From assembly GCA_963662155.1 (NCBI GenBank), contig OY759266.1:60224010-60288009 (forward strand): a DNA stretch of 64,000 bases, in the 5' to 3' direction. Under the pieces are notes generated by a model that made no database searches, had not been told where the DNA came from, and saw nothing but the letters and a program-made list of their open reading frames with translations. This stretch comes from Lamellibrachia columna. Its lineage: Eukaryota > Annelida > Polychaeta > Sabellida > Siboglinidae. This document shows, in pieces, positions 54,796 to 64,000 of the stretch. Positions within the stretch are counted from its first letter, which is position 1, and each line of letters opens with the position of its first letter. The translations under genes were made by a program, and so were the position numbers.

Positions 54796-55066
54796 ATATA
54801 TGTATATATATATATATATATATACCGTTTTCTCGTGTAAAACCTTATCACTCCCTATAGATGTCTACACAATTTTTACATGTACGTGTTTATATATATA
54901 TATATTCACCCGTCGATCTTATATAAAAGATTTGAATTATATATACTTCAGTGGATATTTCAAAGCTCATTAATTGCATATCCTTGCATATCCTATACTC
55001 ACACTTACATATATACCGACAGACAAATGCATGCACATATGCACAACACACACATGTGCACGCCCA

Positions 55067-55136
<70 letters not shown>

Positions 55137-55142
55137 CACACA
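54796..55142. repeat. (AT)n and (CA)n microsatellites
   Basis: TATATA runs at 54793-54824 and 54890-54905; a long (CA)n at about 55066-55145. Confidence 0.95.
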
Positions 55143-55149
55143 CAACATA

Positions 55150-56770
55150 GAAGGTTTAATGATGTTGCATGACGAATCAGCTTAGACACAAATGTAGAAG
55201 TGTTGCAGTCTCCGGAATAAGAACTGTTATGTTGATTGTAGTTTGCACTAGAGTGTCGTTTGTAAGGGGCGAGCATTTAGACACTCTAAAGTATTACGAC
55301 AGAACTGATTGCTAATTTGACAACACATCTAACACCCTGTTTCATTATCTGAACAGGTTTATGTAACACTATTTAAAGCACTGGTCTACATTTACAAAAA
55401 AAAGAAGAACTGTCATTAGTATGCAACAATTATAAACGAGGCCCCAAATACTTGGACATTGAAATGATAATATTAGTCATTGCACATAGACCCTTTCTTT
55501 TAAGAAAAGAAATGCATTGATTTCATGTCATATATCATCCAAAGGACATGCACAGTTTTTCATACTACTGGTCACTTATTTATATATGTTTTCTATGAAT
55601 TGCATGAAAAACTTGATTACTTACACATGTAAATCATTATGTATTATCTGTGGCAATAAAATTATGTAACACTTGTCTGCAAACGTTGTGTATTCATGCG
55701 GGTGAGCATTATCAATTATGACAGCCAAGAGCTTAATTTGTTTGTGTCTGGAAATTTACTGAAAAATATCCACACATATCGTAAAGTTTATTATATACAG
55801 TGATTGAAGTTTCAGTAGTTTGGGGAATTCTTTGTTTTATAGTTTCTGCTGCTAGTGTTTTCATTAGCTAAGCTTACACAACTCACATTTTTGTAATAAA
55901 TGCAATAGTTTAGGATTCTATAATTGCCCATGAAGTGGATCTGACATGTGGTGCCATCTAGAGTAATACCATAATAATACTGTATATGTGGTGCCACTTA
56001 GCAGATACCACTATTTAATCATGAAATGTATGTTAGCTTGGACTGAGCTGTCACATTGCAACTTTACACCTAATAAAACTGATATTAGCTTTAAACCTCC
56101 CTCCTCAGTGCATTTAGTCCATCGCAAATTAGATTTGTTAATGTTCAGATCTGTAGTGGTGAATAGTTGAAACAATACAGATCATTTATGCACAGTCTGT
56201 TTATTAGTTAATATGGCAGTTTGTTTAATAAAAAATTGCCTACATTTGTTAAAATCATTGAAGGAATTGACTTTGATGATTAGATCAGGTCACTCGATGA
56301 TTAGATCAGGTCATTTGATGATTAGATCAGGTCACTTGCAACTGTCAATGTTATCATGTAGAATTGAACCGCTTTTTTCTCAATATTTTGACAGGACCTT
56401 ATCAACAATAATTTAATAGTTTGATGATTTCATCAAATCTAAATAACACATTTGCACAAATGAGCTAGCATGTCACAGTATTTACTATTAGATTCTTTGA
56501 GAATTGATTCTAAAACGAAATGAAACGAAACGAAATTGAGGAGAGAAATTTTTAAGGTAAACAGGTTGTCAAGAAAAATGTCAACAAGAAGGTCATTATA
56601 ATCACATTCCATACCGCTCATATGACAGGCACCTTAGAAACACTGTGGTGCTCATTAAGGCAGGCACATTATAATCAGGAAGTAATATTATTTTGATGGT
56701 TCTTCATAGATTCATAATTTAAATAAATGCGACTAATGATAAATATTGTCAAATGCAACACATGCAAAGA
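55150..56770. other. Intergenic region
   Basis: AT-rich. Contains three short repeats of GATGATTAGATCAGGTCA (56274-56337) and one inverted dispersed-repeat copy (56410-56490), with a related piece near 56095-56160. No gene seen. Confidence 0.5.
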
Positions 56771-56774
56771 AAAC

Positions 56775-57398
56775 TCAGTCAAACTGAAACTTGAGAAATG
56801 TTTTCCGGCCAAAAGCCTTAGTCTCACAGCTTGGATCTGATAGGATCTGCGCGAGACTGCTCAGCTGATCTACAGCGTTACCATTATAGTGCGTACTTCG
56901 CACGTCATCTAATTTGTCACCATCATCAGCAGCAGGGGTCATCGGGTCATGTGCAACAAAGGTGTGACTGACAGAGTCACGATCATTGCCAGAAGGTGAA
57001 CCGACAAGTTCGCTGTCGTCTTTGCATAGAACTCCTCCAGTACGATTGACTGCATCCAAGCTGTTGCATGCCTTAGAAGGCATTACTTCATGAATCAGCA
57101 GTTCGGCAACATCCCCACAGTTGACTAGTGGCAAGTCAAGCATGTCAGTTCGTCTTCCACTACTTTCCTCGTCACGCCTGGCCAAATCTTCAATGGATTG
57201 CTCGTACGGATAATGTGCAGGCTCACCTGCCAGTTGTCCTCCTGATCCCGCTGCTCCTGCTGGGGCCTCCTCTGGGGAAGACTGAAGGAGAGGATTGTTC
57301 TCTCCCATCGAGTCCTCCTTGGTGCCTTCCATCCTGTCTCCCCTAAACAAAATCTTTGCAAGGCTGAACAAATGCCCTGTAGTTGTCGTGTTATTTCC
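56775..57398 (-). CDS. Last coding exon of the 601-residue gene
   Basis: Acceptor TTCTGCTTGACAG; starts GNNTTTTGHLFSLAKILFRG in the frame left by the first exon and ends FLKFQFD, TGA. Confidence 0.55.
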   Translation of the reverse strand, partial: GNNTTTTGHLFSLAKILFRGDRMEGTKEDSMGENNPLLQSSPEEAPAGAAGSGGQLAGEPAHYPYEQSIEDLARRDEESSGRRTDMLDLPLVNCGDVAELLIHEVMPSKACNSLDAVNRTGGVLCKDDSELVGSPSGNDRDSVSHTFVAHDPMTPAADDGDKLDDVRSTHYNGNAVDQLSSLAQILSDPSCETKAFGRKTFLKFQFD

Positions 57399-59398
57399 CT
57401 GTCAAGCAGAAAACAGAAACACCATAATTAAACAGTGGCACAAAGCATTAGCCCAGTCTGGATTATGCCTCATTAGTTCTTGCTAGGTGGCAGCACCTAA
57501 GCATCTGTGTAGATTGGCTGTAAGGAATGTATTTCCAGCAAAAAACCACCCACATGGCAACAGACGAGAGATATCCAGATGAAACCAGTCTAAACATATC
57601 ATCTTTAGTGTTATACAAAACAACATTTTCTGCTATTTCATTTTCAATGAGTATAAAATGAAATATTTGGATGAATAATTTCTGGATAGTCAATTACTGC
57701 ATTCTTTTTTAACTTAAGAGTCTTCACATTAGAACGTGGAATTTTACCTTTTCATTGCATATAAATATGTCAACAAAATGGGTAAATGTTATTCCAGAGA
57801 TTCAACAGATAATTCTGGCTCAAAATGATATTGCTGAGATGGGCCTGAATAAATGTGGAGAAGATTAAACATTTCCTGTTTTGCTTTGTGATTTAATTAT
57901 AACATCATGACAAAACAAGATATTCTAAAAACCAAGGCTGATTAGTGTTCCATATACTGTCAGTATCCACCTAGATAAACATTGCATTACCACGGTACAT
58001 TGTGTTTGTTGAGCAAAGCTAATAGAGAATACCAAATGTACATATCAACTGCTTGTTTAAATGTTTCCAAATTTAATACTAAAATACAAAATAAAGATTT
58101 TACTTAACATTCTTTCTAGTATACTTATTTGTACATTTGTTAAGCCAATCAGTTGTCTAGATACATAGTGAATGATAACGGTAGAAAACTATCCAGACCA
58201 AAAAAGAAATACATACCTGCAGATCCAATATATCTGCTGACACATCATTTGACAAATGCACGCCACCGTTGGTGTTTGATTGTTGTCTTTCTAGTGACAC
58301 AGCACCACATTGTATTTCTAGTGATGTGGCACTATCTTGTCTTTCTAGTGACATGGCACCATCTTGTCTTTCTGGTGACACTGCACTGTCTTGTCTTTCT
58401 AGTGACATGGCACCATCTTGTCTTTCTGGTGACACTGCGCTGTCTTGTCTTTCTAGTAACATGGCACCACTTTGTCTTACTGGTGACACAGCACTGTCTT
58501 GTCTTTCTAGTGACATGGCACCAACTTGACTTTCTGTTGACATGGCAACATCTTGCCTTTCTGGTGATATTGCACAATCTTGACTTTTTTTTGACATGGC
58601 ACCGTCTTGTCTTTCTGGTGACACAGCACCATCTTGTCCTTCAAGTGACATGGCACCGTCTTGTCTTTTTAGTGACATGACACCATCTTGCTTATCTTGT
58701 AACATGGCACCATCTTGCCTTTCTGGTGACATGGCACCATCTTGTCTTTCTAGTGATACAATACGGTCTTCTCTTTCTGGTGACACGGAACCATCTTGTC
58801 TTTCTAGTGAAGTGTGATCGTACTGTCTTTCTAGTGATATGTCACAATCTTCATCATACGAGTGGTCAGTCGACGTGATGCTATCAGTGACAGAGCTGTC
58901 TGACCCAACAGCGCCAACAGGCATTCTGGGTACTCCAAAACTACCAGTGAAGTTGAGTGCATTGTCCAGATCAGTCGGTGGCGCTGACTGCACCGAGGGC
59001 CCAACTTCCACACTCGAGGCTGTGGCGTCAGGATTGTCAGTGTCGCCAGTCGGCAATAAATTCAGTGATGGGCATGACACAGACCAAAAACAATGCCCCA
59101 TGATTAAGTTTGACCGATACCGTCTCCCTCCTCGCTGCGCCACCAAGCAGGGACTGTGGGAACTACTCCTGGTGCGCACTGCTCCCAAAGCACGCCATCG
59201 TGTCATCGGGTTCTTCTTTGGCACTGAGAGTCTCTTTGAGAGGGTCCCTACCTGCAGGTTACACACGCTAGCTGCAGCATCACCCTGCTCTGGAGGCCAA
59301 CACGTATGTTGGCGACTTGACTGGTTCATCAATTTAACATCATCTTCACCATCCTCTCCTTCTTCCTGGCTCACTCTACGACCACATGTTTCATCCAT
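56775..59398 (-). CDS. Unrecognised acidic 601-residue protein with 11-residue repeats
   Basis: Two coding exons on the - strand: 59398-58217 (394 codons) and 57398-56775 (207 codons plus TGA), joined in phase 0 (CAG/GTATGT ... TTGACAG/GG). The start ATG at 59398 follows a good acceptor (CCCTCCACTAG) at 59407, so a non-coding first exon is likely upstream. The N-terminus is acidic (MDETCGRRVSQEEGEDGEDD). Residues about 45-95 are basic and Ser/Arg-rich. About 183-380 is a degenerate repeat of the type SLERQDGAMSP. The C-terminal exon is Gly/Ala/Asp/Ser-rich with a leucine-rich end (AVDQLSSLAQILSDP). No signal peptide, membrane segment or known domain is visible. It is probably intrinsically disordered. 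The repeat may be a minisatellite that stayed in frame; function unknown. Confidence 0.55.
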
Positions 59399-59406
59399 GT
59401 GGAAAC
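58217..59406 (-). CDS. First coding exon of the 601-residue gene
   Basis: Acceptor at 59407-59408, eight bases of 5' UTR, ATG at 59398, donor CTGCAG/GTATGT. Contains the whole 11-residue repeat tract. Confidence 0.55.
58255..58860 (-). repeat. Degenerate 33/36-bp coding repeat
   Basis: The + strand reads TGTCTTTCTAGTGACATGGC-type units about 17 times, always a multiple of three. In the - strand frame this is (S/P)(L/P)ERQD(G/S)A(M/V)S with many replacements, older and more varied than the intronic arrays of this window. Confidence 0.85.
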
Positions 59407-59411
59407 CTAGT

Positions 59412-60294
59412 GGAGGGAGCAGTGATGAGACTGCGTTTACTTAACTCACATGGTAAAGGTCAATGTAGCACAGACAAACAATTCAAATTAGCAGTAGGCT
59501 CTACACTGAGTTGTATAATAATACAGAATTACTGTATATTTCAGTTGTTCTGGTACAGCTATTTGAATTAATACATGGCTCCAGATTCTCTAAAACTGTT
59601 AGGCTTTCAACTTACTGAGCCATAAAAGTAGAGTTTATAGACAAATGCTACGACTACCACCCAACTTATCACAATCCTTTTTATGCCAGTGTGAAATTGG
59701 AGACTACATCCTACTGTGCCTGTGGTATAGTACAACAGCACAACTACAAGATAGGTAACAAAATTAGTTTATGTGACAATGAAAATGTGACAATAACGTC
59801 ATTGCCACACTGGGAGTTAATGTCAATAAAATAATACTGAATTGGTTTTGCCTTATAATTGCATGATTGCTTTCATTGTCGTTGCCATTGACAGGTCAGG
59901 GGTCATTGCCATTGCCTTGCCCTTGGCCTTGGCAATGCCATGGCATGCATTGGCATTTCGGTTCACCAAATTTAACTTGAAAATAGGGTACACGTAGAAA
60001 ACTGGCACAATCAGCAAATTTGGATCACACGACATATTATAATCCCAAGTCAGCAATATCACAGTACATAACTTCAATATCAAATGAACAACAATTTACG
60101 AATCTTACGTCACCGTCAACTTCCGGAGCGTAACTTAATCTTAAGTTCTGTCGGACAAAAAATTTAATTTTGTCATTTCCAAGACAACTATAAAAATAGT
60201 GTAGAGTATCTGGCATTTACAACATAATTCTGATAATTAGTCATGGTTGAAAGCATCGGATAAGTCCACAGAAAAAAATATTAAAGTTACATAC
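59412..60294. other. Presumed 5' UTR intron of the - strand gene
   Basis: AT-rich with a small CATTGCCATTGCC patch at about 59878-59955. No other gene seen. Confidence 0.4.
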
Positions 60295-60350
60295 CTTACA
60301 CGTATTCAGATTTTTCAGCGTTCAGCGTTCGTTGACGATGGCGCGTGTTG
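60295..60350 (-). promoter_or_regulatory. Possible non-coding first exon and promoter zone of the - strand gene
   Basis: The minus strand has GAATACGTGTAAG/GTATGT (donor at 60294), which could splice to the acceptor at 59407. The sequence just upstream (CGTCAACGAACGCTGAAC) is locally GC-richer than its surroundings. Inferred only from splice-site pairing. Confidence 0.3.
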
Positions 60351-60540
60351 ACATATGACGTCGTGCCCTCTAGTGTGTAAGACCTGAATTAATAACGTAC
60401 AAATATATCTAAGAAATAATATATCAATGTCTTATCAAACACAACGTTAACAACTACTCATATATAGTATTATTTTAAATACATACAAACTACAGTAAAG
60501 ACCAGCTAAAAGGCTATTAGCCTAAAAGAGCGGAAGATGA

Positions 60541-60573
60541 TGTATGTATGTATGTATGTATGTATGTATGTAT
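60541..60573. repeat. (ATGT)n microsatellite
   Basis: About eight copies of GTAT/ATGT in tandem. Confidence 0.95.
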
Positions 60574-60834
60574 GACCATTTATGGTGAGCACAGAATTGT
60601 GACGTCACGTTGGCATGACAAGCGGCTCTATAGTTCGCAACAAACATTTTTAAATATAGTTTTTTCAATGGTGTTTGTGGCTGCAAACACCATGTTTAGA
60701 GTCAAACTTGTGGCTTTTATCACTTCCCAAAGATGAAAGTGAGAAGAAACGCATTATATATTCTCAGAATGTTTGGACAAGAAATAGATCTTGTGAAGCA
60801 CGCATTTTGACCGCAATGCTCGCGCTATATATAA

Positions 60835-61440
60835 TATATCGTGGGCGGTGTCCCCTAACTTAATTTGATTGTCATTTTGCATTGATATACTATCGTGGGC
60901 GGTGTCCCCTAACTTAATTTGATTGTCATTTTGCATTGATATACTATCGTGGGCGGTGTCCCCTAACTTAATTTGATTGTCATTTTGCATTGATATACTA
61001 TCGTGGGCGGTGTCCCCTAACTTAATTTGATTGTCATTTTGCATTGATATACTATCGTGGGCTGTGTCCCCTAACTAAACGTGATTGTCTTTTTGCCTTA
61101 ATATACTATCGTGGGCGGTGTCCCCTAACCAAATGTGACTGTCATTTTGCATTGATATATTATCGGGGGCGGTGTCCCCTGACTAAATATGATTGTACAT
61201 TTTTTATACTATCGGGGGCGGTGACCTCCTACTTAACTGCGTGCAATTCTTGCAGTTATGTACTATCGTGGGCGATGACCCCCTAATTTACTGTGTTTAT
61301 AAAGTTGTGTTGGCACACTATCGGGGGCGGTGACCCCCTGATTCCATTTTATGTTGATTTATCGTGGGCGATGACCCCCTCACTAGCTATGATTCCATCT
61401 TGTGGTGATCTATCGCGGGCGGTGACCCCCTAATCATTTG
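60835..61440. repeat. 54-bp array upstream of the DIRS-like element
   Basis: Near-identical left units (TACTATCGTGGGCGGTGTCC, CCTAACTTAATTTGATTGTC) pass into diverged right units with TATCGGGGGCGGTGACCCCC. About 11-12 units. The conserved ATCG(T/G)GGGCGGTG core is kept while the spacer decays. An A-rich tract (61480-61572) follows. Confidence 0.9.
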
Positions 61441-61444
61441 GCTA

Positions 61445-61491
61445 ATGTCGCATATTGATGTGTATTCATATAATGGAAAAAAAAAAAATGA

Positions 61492-61522
<31 letters not shown>

Positions 61523-61730
61523 ATAAAAAATTTAATAAAATAATAATGAAAAAAAAAATGAAAAAAAAAAAACTTTTGTTTCAGCTTCGACGCAAGGCAT
61601 CAGTCCTGGTGGTATTGCCACAACAATTTAGGAGCTAGTTTTCACATGTGGCTTTCATGAGTAGTTTGGCGACAGTTTCCAAGAGTTTAGCTGTTCACTC
61701 AGTATTGGCCCTTCCACAATATGTTGCAGG
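61445..61730. other. Leader region before the DIRS-like gag ORF
   Basis: A-rich low-complexity tract (61480-61572), then unique sequence up to the ATG. The element's left terminal repeat cannot be delimited here. Confidence 0.4.
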
Positions 61731-63050
61731 ATGGCTCCAGATAAGAACGTGCGTCGTGGACGACCTCTGCGCCACAGCCCGGTGGCAACAAGATCGCGGG
61801 CGGCGGCAAGCCGCGCTGCCGTTGCACGATCAGCGATGTGCCCGCCACCACCAGAGTGCCACGTCGTGCAGCACCTTGACGACGAACCGGCCCTACGACA
61901 TGTCGTTCGTCCGGTGGCGGGCGCAGCAGCGGGTCGGAAAGCTACGACGGAGGAGCGCTTGTCGATTATGGAGCGCCGTCTTGACGCCTCTGACAAGATG
62001 TTGCAGGAGGTCCACGCGATGGTGCGTGGCCTGCAGCAATTGCCTGCGGCCAACGCCCTACCTGCGCCGCTTCCAATAGAGGCCCCTGCAGCAGTGGCGG
62101 CGCCTACCGGGGGGGAGCCCATCGCTCCGCCCTTGGCTAACCCTTGTCTATGGCCGCAGGGCGGCCATACGTCAGGTCGGGTGACATCATCTGCAACTGG
62201 TGCTCCACCAAGCCCCGTTCCAAGACCACCGTCGGCCCCGTGGCCAGAGGCCATATCTTCAGGTATTCATACAGGTCAAGAAGTACACGCCCTCCCCAGG
62301 GCATCCCAGGATCTAGTAGCATCGTTCGCTACGTCGGCCCTATCCCGTCATTCCCGCGTGTCTGACAAACTCAAAGCCCAAATTTGGTCCGGGGAGTATG
62401 TTAGTATTTCCTCATTGTTGCATGACTCCTCACCACAGAACTATTCTGTGTCCGTTAGACCAGGCAGTGACGACGAGACCCCCATGTTTTGTGTCGCCCC
62501 TAGGGCAAAGAGCAGCACTGTGTCATTTGACCAATGGCTGCAGGGCTTCGAAATTTACATGTCTGTTTTTCTTCTCCAGCCACAGCATCTGTCAGAATCA
62601 CATAATTTACTCATGTACGTCCAGACAATTCGTTCCCTATATGAGAAAGGTGCGGACTGGCGGTCGTATGATGAGGCGTTCCGGTCACTTCGTCAGGCCA
62701 ACAACTGGGGGTGGGAATCGGTTTGCTGGTACCTATGGATGAATGCATCCGAGAGTCGCCCAGCTGCCACACCCAGCGTGACTCCCTTTCGTAGCAAGGG
62801 TAAGGCCAGCTGGGGTAAGGCTAAGTGGCCATCCACAAAAACCTGCTTCGCATTCGATCGGGGGGAGGTCTGTAACGCAGCCACTTGTCGTTACACACAC
62901 AAGTGTAGACGCTGTGGTGGCCCCCACTCAGCGGCACGATGCTATAGGCAACGCACCCAACCCAATCCTGCTCGACCGAATTCAGCCACCGGCATCCCTG
63001 CAACCCAATCGTCGACTGCCAGTTCGCGACCAGCCGTCTTCAGGAGATAG
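61731..63050 (+). CDS. DIRS-like retrotransposon gag-type ORF
   Basis: 439 codons from ATG to TAG. The N-terminal third is Ala/Pro/Arg-rich. The centre (FDQWLQGFEIYMSVFLLQPQ, then YDEAFRSLRQANNWGWESVC) looks like the gag core of DIRS-like elements. Residues about 372-404 are a Cys/His cluster: CFAFDRGEVCNAATCRYTHK and CRRCGGPHSAARC. It ends two bases before the ATG of the next ORF. It is intact here. GC content is clearly higher than in the surrounding sequence. Confidence 0.75.
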   Translation: MAPDKNVRRGRPLRHSPVATRSRAAASRAAVARSAMCPPPPECHVVQHLDDEPALRHVVRPVAGAAAGRKATTEERLSIMERRLDASDKMLQEVHAMVRGLQQLPAANALPAPLPIEAPAAVAAPTGGEPIAPPLANPCLWPQGGHTSGRVTSSATGAPPSPVPRPPSAPWPEAISSGIHTGQEVHALPRASQDLVASFATSALSRHSRVSDKLKAQIWSGEYVSISSLLHDSSPQNYSVSVRPGSDDETPMFCVAPRAKSSTVSFDQWLQGFEIYMSVFLLQPQHLSESHNLLMYVQTIRSLYEKGADWRSYDEAFRSLRQANNWGWESVCWYLWMNASESRPAATPSVTPFRSKGKASWGKAKWPSTKTCFAFDRGEVCNAATCRYTHKCRRCGGPHSAARCYRQRTQPNPARPNSATGIPATQSSTASSRPAVFRR

Positions 63051-63051
63051 T

Positions 63052-64000
63052 ATGCCTACCCCAGTTTCCCCTGATGCACTTAGATATTTTCTTGTCGGCT
63101 ACAATCATAATATTGTTGAGTATCTTCTCAATGGCTTTCAGCACGGGTTCAGAATTGGCTGCTTTGGCTTACCAGCACAACAAGCTAAAAGGGTCACCAA
63201 TTTGAAGTCTGCCATCGAATTCCCTGCAGTAGTAGACAACAAGATAGCGAAGGAGCTAGCGCTAGGCAGAATTTTAGGTCCGTTTGATACGCCACCCCCT
63301 AGTGACAACTTCAGGATTTCTCCTTTGGGGGTAGTCCCTAAAAAGAGTCCTGGGGAATTCCGAACGATACATCACTTATCCTACCCAGAGGGTTCCTCGG
63401 TAAATGATTTCATTCCCAAGGAAATTTCCGCTGTCTAATACGCAACTATACAGGATGCTATTAGGCTCATCAAACAGCTACCCAGTAGTCAGGTCTTTAT
63501 GGCTAAAGTGGACATAGAATCAGCTTTTAGGATTATTCCAGTCTCACCAAGGGACCGACCGCTTTTGGGTTTCCAGTGGAAGGGTAAGTTTTTCATGGAT
63601 GCTGTCCTTCCAATGGGAGTTTCCAGCGCTTGTGCGATCTTCGAGTCTTTCAGTACTGCGTTGGAGTGGATCGCAAAGTCCAAACTGGGAGCGACTGCGA
63701 TCGTCCATGTTATCGATGACTTTCTGTTTATTGCCAATTCTCGTGCGAAATGCGGACAAGATCTACAAGCTTTTGTTAATCTTTGTCTCGAACTCGGGGT
63801 TCCCTTAGCACCTGGGAAGACAGTGGCTCCTACCCGTGTCATCACTTTTCTCGGCATTACTTTAGATACAGTGCTTATGGAAGCTAGACTGCCAGAGGAT
63901 AAGTTAGAGAAAGCTAAGGCACTGCTGGAAGATTTTCAGAGACAACAGAAAGTAACACTTAGAGTTCTGCAGTCACTCATCGGCATCCTGAATTTTGCTT
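63052..64000 (+). pseudogene. DIRS-like reverse transcriptase ORF, one internal stop, cut by window end
   Basis: The ATG at 63052 directly follows the gag TAG. The frame reads FQHGFRIGCFG, RISPLGVVPKKSPGEFRTIH, HLSYPEGSSVNDFIPKEISA, then V and TAA at 63436-63438. It continues in the same frame: QVFMAKVDIESAFRIIPV, GFQWKGKFFMDAVLPMGVSS, VIDDFLF (catalytic DD), TFLGITLDT. The GFRIGxxG, LSYPxGxSVND and DIESAFRIIPV motifs are typical of DIRS1/Ngaro-type RT. RNase H and tyrosine recombinase would lie beyond the window. The single stop makes this copy probably non-autonomous. Confidence 0.75.

Noticed and set aside
58839..59444. Plus-strand 201-residue ORF overlapping the 601-residue gene
   Set aside because: The minus-strand frame has matched splice sites, an ATG and continuity to a second exon; this one has none.
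61655..62254. Minus-strand 199-residue ORF opposite the gag ORF
   Set aside because: GC-rich shadow of the plus-strand gag ORF.

Overview
This is animal nuclear DNA. It has short coding exons with GT..AG borders, large introns, (CA)n and (AT)n microsatellites, LINE and DIRS-like retroelements, hAT-like elements and many long minisatellites. There is no bacterial gene layout. The species cannot be named from sequence alone; a non-model, probably aquatic, invertebrate is a guess. By eye, tandem arrays cover about half of the 64 kb.

The main gene lies on the + strand from 2262 to 52983. About 21 exons (roughly 2.25 kb of coding sequence) encode the C-terminal two thirds of a BAIAP3/Munc13-4 type UNC13-family protein: the region before MHD1, MHD1, a linker, MHD2, the C2B domain and the C-terminus. 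The N-terminal part (C2A) would lie left of the window. Exon phases join consistently except between 17848 and 21691, where an exon is missing or misread. The 11.5-kb intron at 36116-47590 holds two giant arrays: an 87-bp array that makes a 1,654-codon open frame with no ATG near its start, and a 79-bp array seeded from a LINE fragment.

The most unusual feature is that several minisatellites include, or directly abut, the splice sites of this gene. A 100-bp unit containing the 3' splice site and first 47 bases of the first MHD1 exon is present 65 times. A 45-bp unit repeats the 3' splice site of exon 34770-34985 about 42 times. Units of about 37, 28 and 38 bp repeat the 5' splice sites of exons ending at 5730, 47970 and 48460. 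A 27-bp array stops five bases before the 3' splice site at 2261. The transcript would carry more than 100 near-identical decoy splice sites.

Downstream on the - strand (about 60350 to 56775) is a two-coding-exon gene model for an unrecognised 601-residue acidic protein with a degenerate 11-residue repeat. At the right edge (61731 to the end, + strand) is a DIRS-like retrotransposon: a gag-like ORF with a cysteine/histidine cluster, then a reverse transcriptase ORF broken by one TAA. Other mobile pieces are LINE 3' fragments (4556-5150, 8660-11165, 12081-12350, 41460-42055, 42185-42551), two hAT-like elements (8975-10658, nested in a LINE with a near-perfect 8-bp duplication, and 19651-20705), two smaller inverted-repeat elements, a tRNA-like SINE head and a dispersed repeat with at least six copies.
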